Positions 45,261 through 57,200 of a DNA stretch of 64,000 bases are shown piece after piece. Position 1 is the stretch's first letter; every line of letters starts with the position of its first letter. The notes below the pieces were generated by a model. It did not search any database, was not told the origin of the DNA, and saw only the letters and a program-made list of their open reading frames with translations. The translations under genes were made by a program, and so were the position numbers. Source of the stretch: Vicugna pacos (taxonomy: Eukaryota; Chordata; Mammalia; Artiodactyla; Camelidae); NCBI RefSeq assembly GCF_048564905.1, contig NC_132996.1, forward strand, positions 66,500,501 through 66,564,500, in the 5' to 3' direction.

Positions 45261-47650
45261 GTGACACTGATGAGAAGTGTCCACTCTTCCTCAAAAGACA
45301 TACGTGTGCACACACACACACCCACACCCAGGCACACAAACTGTAAACCAGCGCACCCCTCCCTTCATTGTCTGCCCCAAAGGAGGGCCTGTGATTGTAA
45401 AAATTCCAGAGCAGGTCGGGGGATTTGCAATTCCAGAAGAGATTCTTGGCAGAGGGTGGGGTCTTGGTCCCACCCCCTCGCTGCGGAGGCCCCGGGGTTC
45501 CTCTGCACCGAGGACATCATCAACTCACATACCTTTGCCTCCCATGAGCCATCCACCGAGGTAAGTATTGTTGAAACAGATAAGGATCCAAGGCCATACA
45601 AGGTTCAGAATTTTAATTATCTATTCACAGCTGGGGAAATGTTTACCCAGGGCAGATACAACCGGTATCTGGGGGATAAAAGGAAGTCCAATTATATGGC
45701 AGCAGCGAGTCTGTAGGGAGCTGCAGATGTAGGTGATCCACAGAATGTGAACTGTCAGCACACAGAAGTGTAAGCTGGGTGTTAAAAGAGCAGAACCAAC
45801 ACGAGATGAACTGATCACAGCCCCAGAAAGAGCACATCTCAGGGTGACGCCCGGTGTCAGAAAGCAGAAAGGAAATTAGAGCAATGAAGGGGATGTTCAC
45901 TGGGTTCTTTTCCATCTGCATTTGCTTAAGCATACATTACAGCCTGAATCCCCAAACGCTGGCTAGCAGGCCACGCTCAGGCCATGGCTGCTTTTTTTTT
46001 TTTTTAATCCTATAATGGAGGCCCTGTAGAGCAGAAGACATTTCAGTCCCGGACAACCCGCTTATGGACTGTTTTACATGGAAGAAATACATTTCTATCT
46101 TGCAAAAAAAAAAAATTAATTAAATTGAAATAAAATACGGTAGTAAATTTCAAAACCGTGGCTTACTTTTGAACAGACCTCAAGCTAAGAATGATTTTTA
46201 CATTTGAAGGAGGAGGAGGAGAAAAAGTTTGCCTGGCCCTAGACGCTATAAATACATAATTATACAATCCACCGTTTTGACTGTGAATATGCCAAACTCT
46301 AAAACACAAGGAGGCCCAGGTTGGATATTAGCTGCCTGCATTTGAGAAATGTGACACACAAACTGTTTACTTTTGTAAAGTTTGAAAAAAATCTTTCTAT
46401 GTATCTCAACAGAGCAAAAAAATTAAAAACAAGAAGTATTATTTTTAGCACTCTATGACTCTTAGCATTCACACCTCTGAGGAGCCCAGGGGGAGGACCA
46501 TGTTTCTTGATATCATTGTCAACTAGACTGTGAGTCTGGGCAAACCCTTTCTCTGAAATATATGTGACTCCCACACCCTGCAACCAAATGAACATTTATT
46601 TGCTCTCGAAGAAAGCTAAAGAGTCGGCATTTTCAGACATTGCCATCCGGTGGCAAAACGAGGTCTTGCCCTCACTATGTCAAGGTGTAGCCTAAACAGA
46701 TTATCAGTAGGAAAGATGCAGTTTTACACCCTCGACCTGGGGACCAGTGGAGGTTAGCCTGGCAGAAAAAATCTATAAATGACTCACGAGGCAGGAAGAG
46801 GAAGCAAAACCAGCCCTTATCCACTTTATCAAGATGATGTGGATAAAATTATGTCTAGTTTATGGCCAATGCAAACGTGCTGTTTGCAAATGCCAGGGGA
46901 TGTGTGGGTCGTCCTTCTCCACAGGCTGATTACTGCTCAGAATGGCTTCAGAGAGTTGAGAAAACCTTGATTGAGCTGATGCGGCCACACAAACAATGCA
47001 TTCTGAAACTTGTAATTAGGGAAGGTTCCTCCCAAGCACCTACAGAACTCAGCAACCGGCACCGGGTAGGGGGACAATGTGACCATGAATCATTAGGAGT
47101 TAGCCACCCAATATATTTCCATGAGCAAACTAAAATTGTAAAACTATAGTACGTGCAAAAAATAAGTAAATCTGGAAATAGATTCTGTTCAGCACGCATG
47201 GTTGCCAGTGTCAGAATGGATCAACCAGGGATTTGGAACTCAGACGTGTCCCCCATCAAGTGAATGGATTCCTAGCCTCTGACAAAAGTCTAGTTAAGTC
47301 CTAAAATATCCAAAGTCACGTGCCTGCAGCACCCACACATCCTGTGAGACTGTGAGGCATGTAGTTACAGAGCATCCTCTAGAATTCCCTCTTACGGCCT
47401 TGGTACAGAAGTAGCTACTCCCTCAGCCCTGGTTCAGGATGGAGATGTGGGTCTGGGGCTCCCCAGGAGAGATGAGATGAGGACAAGGTCTCAGGGCACT
47501 GGGGCAGGAGACAGGATCTCCTGACCTCTGACCTTATGCATCCATCAGTCTGAGTCCATCTACTCAGTTGACCTTGAACGTGGCCCCTTCACTCTATTCC
47601 TATCCGAGTACCAGGCCTTAAACCTCTGTGGCCTGGGTTATTGCAAATGG
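45260..47650. other. Intergenic sequence, nothing assigned
   Basis: It contains a short (CA)n-like run near 45,308-45,325, a poly(T) run at 45,991-46,004 and an A-run at 46,105-46,115. No gene or clear repeat family was seen. Confidence 0.4.
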
Positions 47651-47658
47651 CCTCTAAA

Positions 47659-48125
47659 CTAGTTTCATATAGCTGCTGTAACAAATGACTGCAAACTTAA
47701 TGGCTTTTTAAAAACTCACAATAGTTTCCATATCTGGAAGCCCAAAATGATTTCATGGGACTAAAACATCAAAGTGTTGGACGGCTGTGTTCCCTCTGGA
47801 GGCTCTAAGGGAGAATCTGTTTTCCTCTTTTGTAGTTTGTAGAGGCCACTCTCATTCCTTGGCTTGTGGTCCCCTCTCCCATCTTCATAGTCCCCAGTGC
47901 AGCCTCTACTCTGACTCCGGCCTCCTCTTCTGCTTCCCTCTTGCATATATAAGGATCCTCAAGATTGCACTGGGCCCACCTCAGAATCCAGGATGATCTC
48001 CCCACCTCCGCATCAGCTGATAAGCAACCTTAATTCCATCTGCAGCCTTCATTTTCCTTTGTCATGTAACCTAACGTAGTCACAGGTTCTGGCAAAGGTC
48101 ATGGGTGTCTTTGGGAGACAATTAC
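47659..48125 (-). mobile_element. MaLR-type LTR fossil
   Basis: Reverse complement of a MaLR-like LTR: 'tagctgctgtaacaaatgac', 'ggaggctctaagggagaatc', 'tccttggcttgtggtcccct' and 'aggttctggcaaaggtcatg'. It is old, with no internal region beside it. The subfamily was not decided. Confidence 0.55.
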
Positions 48126-48129
48126 CCTG

Positions 48130-48400
48130 CCTTCTTAGTGGTCTCTAAGGTCTCAGTCTTGCCCTCTTCTACAATACTCTTCCCTGGGTTGCCAGGAATC
48201 AAACAATGTCATGCTTTTGCTTAAAATCCTTCCCTGCTAACCATCTCCTACAGGATAAAACCCAGGCTCCTTGCCTGGTCCGGGAGGTCCTCCTGGAAGC
48301 CTGGCCCTGCCTGGTGCTCTGGCTTCAAATCCTGCTGCTTCCCCAACCTGCGCTGGGGGTGCAACAGTGGACAAGACTTGGGAATAGGTCGCCCTCCAAG
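48130..48400 (+). repeat. L2-type fragment
   Basis: 'aacaatgtcatgcttttgct', 'taaaatccttccctgctaac' and 'ataaaacccaggctccttgc' follow the sense L2-type block. Confidence 0.5.
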
Positions 48401-49269
48401 TTAGACAGGTAAATGCACAGTGGATGGGGTGAGGCAGCTATGGGGACGCACCAAGAGAGTGTCTCCAACTAGGAGAAAAGAATGCAGCCACGCCCTACAC
48501 CCCACCAAGGTGACCACAGAGTCATCTGGGGGCAGGACTAGAATGTGAGTGTCATGTTGGATGTGGAGCTCTAACCCAACGTTCTGTGCCAAGGAGGGGA
48601 TGGTCAGCAGGGCGAGGGAGGCACAGGGCTCCTGAGCAGGGAGAAAGAGCCACGGAGGACCAGCAACGGGTTCTAAGTCTATGCTCACCTCTCCACCTTC
48701 CTGACGCTGGTTTGCAGCAGAGGGTACCGTCTGGTCCACCAGCCTCTGATTAATCAACCAGCGTGCTTCTGGTTACAGCTCTCAGTCTGGAGGCTCAGTC
48801 AGTGTGCAGCCCTCTCTGGGAGATGAGACCATTCTCACTGTGTCCCTCAGGCAGGTCCTGAAGCCAGAAAGCCACAAGGCAGACTCACACAGGGCTGAGT
48901 AGGGACAACCAGGACCTACTTCTCTTCTGTCTCCCGCCAGCCCTGGGGGAAAGGGGCAGAAGGGAGAGCAAAGGGCCAATCTCCTGATGCCACCAGCCCA
49001 GAACAGACCATCTTCCTGGCAGGCAGGCCTCCTTCCTCAGGTGACACTCCCCTGCATTACCGAGAGGCACACACACTCATCTCTGAAACAGGCAACAAAC
49101 CCATGCCGTTCCCACCCCTGCAGACTAAAGTGCCTCACCTTTCCAAAGTCACCTGAAGACCCAAGCTCCATCCTCCGTACCCTATGCAATGTTTGGGACA
49201 TATCTATACTAAAAATCTGATTCATTATTTCTCTAAAATTCAAATTTAACCAGGCGGCTTGTATTATCA

Positions 49270-49500
49270 TCTGCTAAGTCTGGCAAACTTTCAGACTCCT
49301 TCAAGACTCGGCTCCTGGACTTTCTCACCCCGCCCCTCATGCCCTAGGACCGGGGCTATCTCTACCACCCATCACACCTGATCTGGGCTTTGGCATGCAC
49401 TTATGTCACTGCAGCACATTTGCTGGCATCTGCATCCCTCTCTAGAACGTGAGCCCCATGGAGGCACGATCCAAATTTTTGTTCTCTTGCCACTCAGTGA
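49270..49500 (+). repeat. L2 3' part
   Basis: 'actccttcaagactcggctc' then 'tctagaacgtgagccccatg' and 'gaggcacgatccaaattttt' match the L2 3' region. Confidence 0.55.
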
Positions 49501-51285
49501 AGAAAATTTGGAAAATCCAAGTAAGCAAAAGGCAAACAAATCACTCAAATGTGAATCTGCATCATGCATCCCATCCGTCATACACAGCAGGCTCCGACTT
49601 TCTAGCCTCTAGTGGATAATCCAGGCAGGACCACATCAATAGCCAAGTAGTCCCAGAGAGGTAACCTTGACTCCCAAAGATGTGCCACCACTCTCTGGCC
49701 AGCCCACTGGAGGAAGGCATGTGCTTCATGGGTAGGAAATTCTAACCCAAGTCACCACATTCCAAAAAGTAAGAAACTCATTATTTCCTATTGCAATCTC
49801 TGTCTTTCTCATTTCTTATCCAGATGAGATCAGCTGATGAAACTGGATTCTTTGAAACCACCAATCCATCTGACATGTGTGCATTTCACCATCAATAAAT
49901 TTCAAGACCTGATTATTTTGCCATTTTATCAATGTTGCTCAATGTTAAATATTAACCAGATAGTCAAAAAAAAGGCTCTTTTGATGTCTAACACCGTAGA
50001 CAACAAGAATTTCAGACTGTCCCCTGGAAACTGAGAAATCCTGTGGCTTAAAGAAATGTGATGACTGACATGTTGGGAACGGCCATTTTATTTTTGTAGA
50101 CGAATAAAGAAGATAAAAGAGGGTGAGAGGGAAGGAAGAAAGAGGGAGAAAGAAAGGAGCGGAAAGAGAATGGTCTGAGGATTTCCCTGGCTTCTCTTCA
50201 TTTGGGGACAGAAGTCAGACACCCACCTGAAAATCAGTGACAGAAAGTCGCCTGCCTGTAGCCAACTCTCCCAGTGAGTTTAGCCATGCCGGGGTAGGGA
50301 ACAGTGAAATCCATCAAGGCTCACCCAGGACAGATGCTTGATAGATATTTATTGAGTGAGTAAGGGAAGGACCAACACCGGAGCCAAAGCCCGCTCTGGT
50401 CATACACGTAAGCCACACCCGATCCCCTTAGAAGCGAAGAAACCCGTCAGAAAGATTGTGTGAGGCAGCCCTGGGTCCAGAGCTGGCCCAGGCTCTAAAA
50501 GCCACCTCGTGGAAGGTATTCCTTTAACTGCAGGTGTTTGTTTCCTTTGGCACCGCAGTATGTAATTTCCCATTTTTAGAACAATGCTCCAAAGAACGGT
50601 CACAAAAACAACCTTCGGAGGGGGCGGATTTCTTCCTGGCCACAGCTACAGCCCTGTGAAAAAAACAATAACAAAAGGATTTTTATTCAAAACACCGTTT
50701 GCATCTCTCTGTAAAATCCGGAGGCCCTTCGTTAACTTCACACGGGCTGAAAAAACAGTGCCCCCCACCCCGCCCGCCACCCTTTGGTAGAGCATCTCAA
50801 TACACTCTTGCCTTTGGGAGGGGTCAGTTGGGAACCCATTCTGCAGCGGGATCTGTTTTGGTCTTGGCACGCCCCCCTCTGTGGGTTTCTCTGTGGCAAG
50901 GGTGGAAAGGAAGCTTGTTGAAAGTCAGTGTCTGTCGTTTGGGCGCCCCATGCAAGTCTGAGCCCAGAAGTGGACAGCATGTTCCTGAGAACATGCCAAG
51001 AGCCGGCTGCAGGAGGTGAGGCACCGGGACGGGATGAGGTGCACACCCTCATGACTTTCTTTTCAGCATCATCTCCAAACTGACATTCTCCCTGGTTCCC
51101 AATTCAGACGATTGGCTCCTAGATTTGAGGAGTCCCCCACCTCTCTTCCCCATCTACCTGCGCCTTCCTTCCATCCCACCACCTCTGAGGTGTACCCAAC
51201 TCCTCTCCACCTGCACCTGCTCGTCTCTCTCCTCACTGGCCTCCTGGCCACGTGGGTCTGCACACAATTTGGCTTCCTCCTACAC
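49500..51285. other. Intergenic sequence, mostly unassigned
   Basis: A purine-rich stretch lies at 50,100-50,165. A short L2/MIR-like tail ('gatagatatttattgagtga') lies at 50,340-50,360. No gene was seen. Confidence 0.4.
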
Positions 51286-51289
51286 ATTT

Positions 51290-51413
51290 TACTTTTTCTG
51301 TTGTTGTTGGGGGTGGGGGTAATTAGGGGTTTTTTTAATGGAGGTACTGGGGATTGAACCCAGGACCTTGTGCATGCTAAACATGCACTCTACCACTGAG
51401 CTCTGCCCTCCCC
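51290..51413 (-). mobile_element. Vic-1 SINE
   Basis: Reverse complement of the Vic-1 head: 'ggaggtactggggattgaac', 'ccaggaccttgtgcatgcta', 'ctctaccactgagctctgcc'. The body and tail lie on the low-coordinate side. Confidence 0.9.
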
Positions 51414-51784
51414 ACAACTTGACCTTCCACTAGTCCTGGCACAAATCTTCGGCGCCAACCCAGATGGTCTGCTTACCATTCCCCAAGTCCACCTTAACGC
51501 TCTAGGTTCACTCCTCCCCGCCCTCTCCCAAATGAGAATGACCCTTCTGGTCCTCTCTCTGGGACTGAATCTTTTTGGTCCCATTTTGAAAGGTCCATAC
51601 AAATAATAACTCCTCCCCCCCCCCGATCTGGTTGAAAACCACCTCCCTCCACTCTCCCTCACTGAAGCACTGAGATTCTCTGGATCTCCACTTTGCGGAG
51701 AAATCATCAGCATAGCCTTTTTCTTCAAACACGTGTTGAATGGTGTAGAGGAGCAAGGTGCTGAGCCTCTTTCAGAGGCTTAGA

Positions 51785-51882
51785 ATCAGAGAATGAATAT
51801 AGTGCACTGGTAGAGTGCCTGCTTAGCATGCATGAGGTCCTGGGTTCAATCCCCAGTACCTCCATAAACAACAACAAAAAAA
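51785..51882 (+). mobile_element. Vic-1 SINE with target duplication
   Basis: A head with 'tagagtgcctgcttagcatg' and a B box 'gggttcaatccccagtacc', followed by a short body and A-rich tail. The flanks 'agaggcttaga' (51,774-51,784) and 'agaggcttgga' (51,883-51,893) form an 11-base duplication with one mismatch. Most of the usual 3' body is missing. Confidence 0.88.
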
Positions 51883-51894
51883 AGAGGCTTGGAA

Positions 51895-52125
51895 GGAATC
51901 GGGCATCAATAAAGGGACACTATCCTCTTCTGAGCACTTGTTATGAGGCTGATGCTGAGCAGAGCACTTCTTAGGCATGACTTCGTTTTACCCTCACAAT
52001 GAGACTGTAAAGTAAGGACCACAGTCACCTTTTGCAGACAAGGAAACAGGGGCTTTGAGAAATTAACTCCCCAAGAGCCTCACAGATTAAGGGGAGCACA
52101 GCTGGAGTTCAAGCCTGGCTCACAA
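51895..52125 (-). repeat. MIR SINE
   Basis: Antisense MIR: 'tcttctgagcacttgttatg', 'gttttaccctcacaatgaga', 'ttttgcagacaaggaaacag' and 'ctggagttcaagcctggctc'. Confidence 0.7.
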
Positions 52126-52439
52126 CACTCTCTGCTACAGCCAACACTCAATACTTCATTCACAGAGGATTTACAACACGGAACGGTTAGGATGAACGGG
52201 GTGAGTGTGAAACCACGAGTTCTTCCAATTGGAACAAATTCATGGAAAGGATGCATCAGGGGATGGGCTCCCCACTCCATGTGTTTTGTTTTGTTTTGTT
52301 TTCAAGAAGGTAGAGGATCTGAGTTCCTGGAACATCAGGCTTTTGATAAAGTTCTCTTTAAAATAGTGTAGCTAAGGCTTCTCTGCTTGGGGGGGAGTAG
52401 CAGGCGAAACAGCTGTGATGTTGTACCAGGAATCACTCT

Positions 52440-52800
52440 GAGATCCCAAGCTGAGCAGCAAGAGCTTGGATTGTGGCATACGAGTCCTGGCGCCTGCGCC
52501 TACCAGCTGTGGGTCTCAGGTGAGCTAGTGGACCTGGCCAAGCCTCATCTGTCAAATGAGAATGACACCTGGCTGGGAGTGGGTGTGGCTCAGCTGTGGA
52601 GCACATACTTAGCACGCACGAAGTCCTGGGTTCAAGCCCCAGTACCTCCATTAAAAAAAAATTTTTTAATAAGCAAATCTAGTTACCTCCACCCCACCCC
52701 CAAAAAAAGAGAACAATACTGGCTGACAGGGGAGTTTAGGTGGATGAAGTGAAGTGATCTATATAAAGCACCTGGCACGTAGAAGGTGCTCAATAAACTT
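52440..52800 (+). repeat. MIR SINE interrupted by a Vic-1
   Basis: The 5' part is 52,440-52,557 ('gagcttggattgtggcata', 'cctcatctgtcaaatgagaa'). The 3' part is 52,725-52,800 ('aaagcacctggcacgtagaa', 'ggtgctcaataaac'). The break is filled by the younger Vic-1. Confidence 0.75.
52575..52708 (+). mobile_element. Vic-1 SINE nested in MIR
   Basis: The head 'gtgggtgtggctcagctgtg', B box 'gggttcaagccccagtacc' and body 'aagcaaatctagttacctcc' end in an A-rich tail. The flanks (52,558-52,574 and 52,709-52,724) share 'gagaa...tggct' and may be a diverged target duplication. Confidence 0.9.
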
Positions 52801-53201
52801 TTTTTGTTATTATTTTCCTTGGATGTTAGAATCTACATTTCTTTCCATTTTTTTAAATCAAAGCACAACCTGTATACAGTAAAGTACATAATAATGCACT
52901 CATTTTAAACGGTCAGCTTGATAATCATTTACGTGCGTGTGTATACCCACCACCCCCACCCAGGTATAGACTCGGTCTGCGACCCACTGGCTCCCTCAGG
53001 CACCATCTCAGCCCAGACGCCCACCAGACATGACCGTGACTTGACTCATCACATTTTCACCTCTCCTCTCCCTGAACATCATGTGAAAGGAATCAGTGTG
53101 TCATCTCTCACTGCCGTGTGCACAGCGCTCTCCTGTGAACACACCACGATGTACTTCTCCAATCTTCTGTTGATGGGATTTGGAGACAACTCCTTTGAAC
53201 A

Positions 53202-53293
53202 TTTTTTTTTTTTAGTGGAGGTGCTAGAGATTGAACCTAGGACCCCCTCATGCATGCTAAGCACACACTCTACCACTGAGCTATTACCTCCCC
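53202..53293 (-). mobile_element. Vic-1 SINE nested in L1
   Basis: 'ggaggtgctagagattgaac', 'catgcatgctaagcacacac' and 'ctctaccactgagctattac' form the antisense Vic-1 head. The T-run at 53,201-53,213 is its tail. The 3' body is short. Confidence 0.88.
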
Positions 53294-53297
53294 GCTT

Positions 53298-53357
53298 CCT
53301 TTTTTTTAATTTTGTTTTTTCGGTTTGTTTGTTTGTTTTTAATGGAGGTACTGGGGG
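53298..53357 (-). mobile_element. 5'-truncated Vic-1 SINE
   Basis: A T-rich stretch leading to 'ttttaatggaggtactgggg' is the antisense tail and B-box edge of a second Vic-1 immediately beside the first. The tRNA-like head is missing. Confidence 0.65.
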
Positions 53358-53949
53358 GTATATATACCTGTGCGCGAATTGTTGGGTTCCAGAAGAGGCA
53401 TTGCTTTGGCTTTACTAGAATGTGCCAGACAATTTTCCTAAGTGTCTGAGCCACGTCTGCGCTCCCCACAGCAATGCATGAGAGTTTCCGTTGTTCCGTG
53501 TCTTCAATGACACCAGGTGTTGTCGCTCTTATTTTAGGCACTCTGGTGGCTCTGTAGTGGTATCTCCCTGTGGTTTTAATTTGCATTTTCCTGATGAGTA
53601 ATGATGTTGAGCACCTTTTTGCAGTGTCTTTGGCCATCTGGATATGCTCTCTTTGTGGATTCTGTAAGATTTTTGCCCAGTTTTTATTGGGTCATTTGCC
53701 TGTTGCTTATTGATTTATAGTGGTTCTTTATATATTCTGGAAATGAATGCTTTGCCAGATATACATATTGCCGGTATCTTCAGCCAAGACTGAGACTTGC
53801 CTTTTCATGTTTTTAAGGCTGCCTTTTGATGACAAGAGGTTTTTCATTTTGAGAAAGTCCACTTTATCCATTTTTCTCTCATGGTTAGTGCTTTTGGTGG
53901 TCTCTTTGGAAATGTTGGTCCACCCCCATGGCATGAAGGCACTCTGCTA

Positions 53950-54695
53950 ATTTCTTCTCACCTGGTGTTGGTGATGTCTTCCTCTCCAGTTGACAATAGC
54001 TGATGGGTTCTTAATTCAGTGAGGAGCAAAGGTCTCGTAGGATAACTAAGCCTGACCAGCTCACATGATAATGCTCAGATGGTAATGACTCCCTAAATCT
54101 TTGGACCATCCAGCCTGTTAGCATAAAGCCATGTGGTGGCATTAACAGGCACCATTGCTGACTGGCTGCACTGCTGAAATTCCGCAGAATCCCCTAACGA
54201 GAGGGGTGGCATCTTCCAAAGTGAACCAGGAAGGAGAAGGGAGGATGGTAAACCCCTCAAAGCTGGTTTATACCCTCAGGCCCGCAGCTCACGCTAACCA
54301 CCCCCCACCCCGACCCCGCCGTGATCACTTTGCAGACACATCCTTCTCCCTAGCAACACTTTCTCCCCGCCCTTTATGAAACTTTTTCCCATGCATTTCC
54401 TTTGCTCCCTGAATTTTCCCTTTCGTTATCATTTATTTAACCATTTATCATCTGGAGAGCATTTGTTCTGCATTTGCCTTTCAAATCATTTCTCCCCTCT
54501 GTCTCTCCACCCGGAAAGCAGAGTTTCTCTACCTCAGTACCACGGACACTTTGGACCGGAGGCTTCTGTGTCCTGGAGGCCGGTGCTGAACACTGGGGAT
54601 GCCCAGCTCTCCTTGTCTCTCTCCTTTCCTTCCTACCTTTCTTCTTACTGTTGATCGGGAGGCCCGCGGGAAAGGTGAGGGGGCGACTGGGAGGT
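53950..54695. other. Intergenic sequence, nothing assigned
   Basis: No gene or repeat was recognised. Confidence 0.4.
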
Positions 54696-54699
54696 GAAT

Positions 54700-54830
54700 C
54701 ATAGTTTTCTCAAGCTCAAAAGGGCCTCAGATATGATCTAGTGCCACCCCCACCTTTTACTGAGAAGGAAACGGATCCCAGAGAGGGAGGGAGAGGATGC
54801 ACCAGAGACAAATAGGTGGTGGGCTGGGGC
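54700..54830 (-). repeat. MIR fragment
   Basis: 'cagatatgatctagtgccac' and 'ccttttactgagaaggaaac' followed by 'ggatcccagagagggaggg' match an antisense MIR/MIR3. Confidence 0.55.
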
Positions 54831-55309
54831 AGGGGCGGATGAGTACCAGGCCAAACAGGAAGTCAAAATTCCAGGGCCTGGAGCTGAATATCCATTCCCC
54901 CCGGGGAGAACCTGGCATTGCTTCCCATAGCTCCTTCCCATAGCCCCATCCCCAGAGTTGCTGAGATAGAGCTGCAGACTGGGATCTGTGAAGCCCCTGG
55001 CACGTGCACACGAGTGTCCATCCCTGGGAGCTCCTTCCAGAGCCTCCAAGGGATACAGATAACCACCAAGTCCTCTGGGGATATTTCATGATGACAAATG
55101 CCATGACTGCATTTTAGCTTAATCCTATAATCATGAGAGAAAGGATGGGCAGGCCGCCTGCCCACACCTGTCCTAGTGGAGAAGTTACAGAACAAGTGAT
55201 CCATGAGGTGGAAGGAGCCCTGGGACCACATCAGTCCTGGGCCTGCCTCCACGCCAGCAGAAGATGGGACGCCCAGGGCAGCCGAGAACCCTCAGCCAGC
55301 ATCTCCCAA

Positions 55310-55475
55310 GTCATGGCGGCTGTTACCACTTGTTGAGCACATGCCATGCACTAGAAGCAGTTCTGAACACTTATAAATACATGAATTCAGTCCATCCTCC
55401 CCCAGCCTCTGAAGAAGACACTCTCATTCTCCCACATTGGAGATGCTGCTATGAAACCCGGGGACCCACAGTCCA
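55310..55475 (-). repeat. MIR SINE
   Basis: 'ccacttgttgagcacatgcc', 'atgcactagaagcagttctg' and 'actctcattctcccacattg' match the antisense MIR. Confidence 0.65.
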
Positions 55476-55639
55476 GCTTCGGGGTGCTCTCCCAGAGCAT
55501 CTCTATGAGATCACAAATCAACATAGGTCACCCTACTCCTTACTTGTAGCCAATGCCAACCTCACCCGATCAGACATATGTGGAGGCCCCCCAGTGTGTA
55601 AAAGTCTACACGCAGAACTTACATAAAGCCCTGGGCGGC

Positions 55640-55870
55640 AGTCAAGACTGTAATGGTGCATGATGAGGATTTTTACTTTAACAGTTACGAATTTGTTTCA
55701 ATGCTATTTAGAAAAATTCTGGGCTTCATTTATGGTAGTGACATAAAGATCTTTTTCTAATTAACTATATGATTTTTTTAAAAATCTATTTAAAGATAAC
55801 TATTAAACAAATAGCACATAGTGGCATGTGGATGGGGCAGAAATTGGGATGATGGCACTTGAGTGACTTA
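55640..55870. repeat. AT-rich block, possibly an old dispersed repeat
   Basis: 'aaaaattctgggcttcattt' and 'agcacatagtggcatgtgga' give the impression of a dispersed repeat, but I could not name a family. Confidence 0.25.
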
Positions 55871-57015
55871 AGCATGGGCAGCCCTGCTCTGCTCACATCA
55901 CATCTTGAAGACAACCGACACCTGCTGTCACCCCTTTCACGGCTGTGTCACCCCCTCCCTCTTATTCCTGACATTCTCAGAGCCTCTTTCTCAATAAACT
56001 TGAAGGTCAGAGTCCAGTAGCCCTCCAGCCGTCTCTGCCCCTTTATTCGTGGGTCACTCACTCTGGGATTCTCTCTGCTTTCTGGTGATGAAAGAGGAAT
56101 CTAGCAAGGCTGATAAAACTACTAAAATCCACAAACAAGAGGCCAAGTATGACGACAGAAAGGAATGAGGAAACCCCACCCCATTCTTTGGACACCATCC
56201 TGGCCTCCTGCCCCCAGCTGGCCTGGCCTGATGAGGCCCTGGGGTCCCCGCCGAGGATCCCTCCCCGGCGCTGCTCTGTGAGCTGGACGACATGCTCAGG
56301 GACCCTGCCCTCCCCCTCCTGCTGGGGACATGGCAGCCCCAAGCTGCCTTGGGGCTCCAGAACCTATAACTTACAGGAAGTCCCGTGGGCCATCTGCACA
56401 CCCACTCTCTGAAGAACCCTGTTGGGACAGGAAGGACTGTCCTTCCGTGGCAAATGGGGAGTTTTAAAAGAAAATTTGTAAATGAGACTTCAGGGTCTCA
56501 CTCAAAACCCCAGGGGGAGAAAGGTAAACCACAGGGCGGGAATTGAACTAGCCACCAAACCCCACTGTCCCCATAGAGTCTCAGAGGACAGAATCAAATG
56601 CCATCGGCCTTCGAGTGCCCGGTCATGGCATCCTCCCGGTGCCACCTCCCCCAGAGCCTGGCGGGCGCCCGGCCGAGGAAGCCTGAGCCTCTCGGGACAA
56701 TGTTCTGCCTCCAAAGAGGATCTCGAAAGCAGAAGGAAATTAGAAACAACCACACAATGAATACCAGATTCTCCTCTCTCCCTGCTTGGGCTGCCAGGAG
56801 ATGAAACGGGGCTGGCTGACAGCACGCCCCACCCAGCAGCTGCTGGCTCTGCAGGACATCCATGCCACAGGAAGGGCTGGTCCCCGAGGCCTCTCTGTTC
56901 TCTAGGGACATCCACTATGTCCATTTTCCTTCCCCAGCCGGATGCCGATTCCTTGAGGGCAGAGACACACCTGGGGCTTCCCTCCCACAAGGCATGACGG
57001 GGCAAGAGCCAGGCC
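55870..57015. other. Intergenic sequence, nothing assigned
   Basis: It contains an AATAAA near 55,993 but no associated coding sequence. No repeat family was recognised. Confidence 0.4.
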
Positions 57016-57019
57016 CTCT

Positions 57020-57200
57020 ATGTTTGTTGACTGAATAACTGATTCCCTCTGGGCTCTCTCCTAAACACTTCACAGGCATGAACTCATTGACTCCCCACAG
57101 CCATCTCGTGAGCAAGAAACTATCATTAGTCCCATTTCTGAGAAGATGAAGTGGGGTCCAGGCGACCCAGCCAATGGGCAAGGCTGATCCAATTGGGGCA
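57020..57200 (-). repeat. MIR SINE
   Basis: 'tcctaaacacttcacaggca', 'tgaactcattgactccccac' and 'ttagtcccatttctgagaag' match the antisense MIR. Confidence 0.65.

Larger units (their letters stand above)
52835..53945 (-). mobile_element. Old L1 3' end, split by Vic-1 SINEs
   Basis: Antisense L1 3' UTR is seen at 52,835-53,201 ('agtaaagtacataataatgc', 'catcatgtgaaaggaatcag'). Antisense ORF2 C-terminal sequence is seen at 53,358-53,945 ('ctttactagaatgtgccaga', 'tttgcattttcctgatgagt', 'ggttctttatatattctgga'). It is diverged, of L1M type. Confidence 0.7.

Noticed and set aside
46645-46662. A third CTCF-like motif ('ccatccggtggcaaaac')
   Set aside because: It departs from the core at several positions and has no supporting context.
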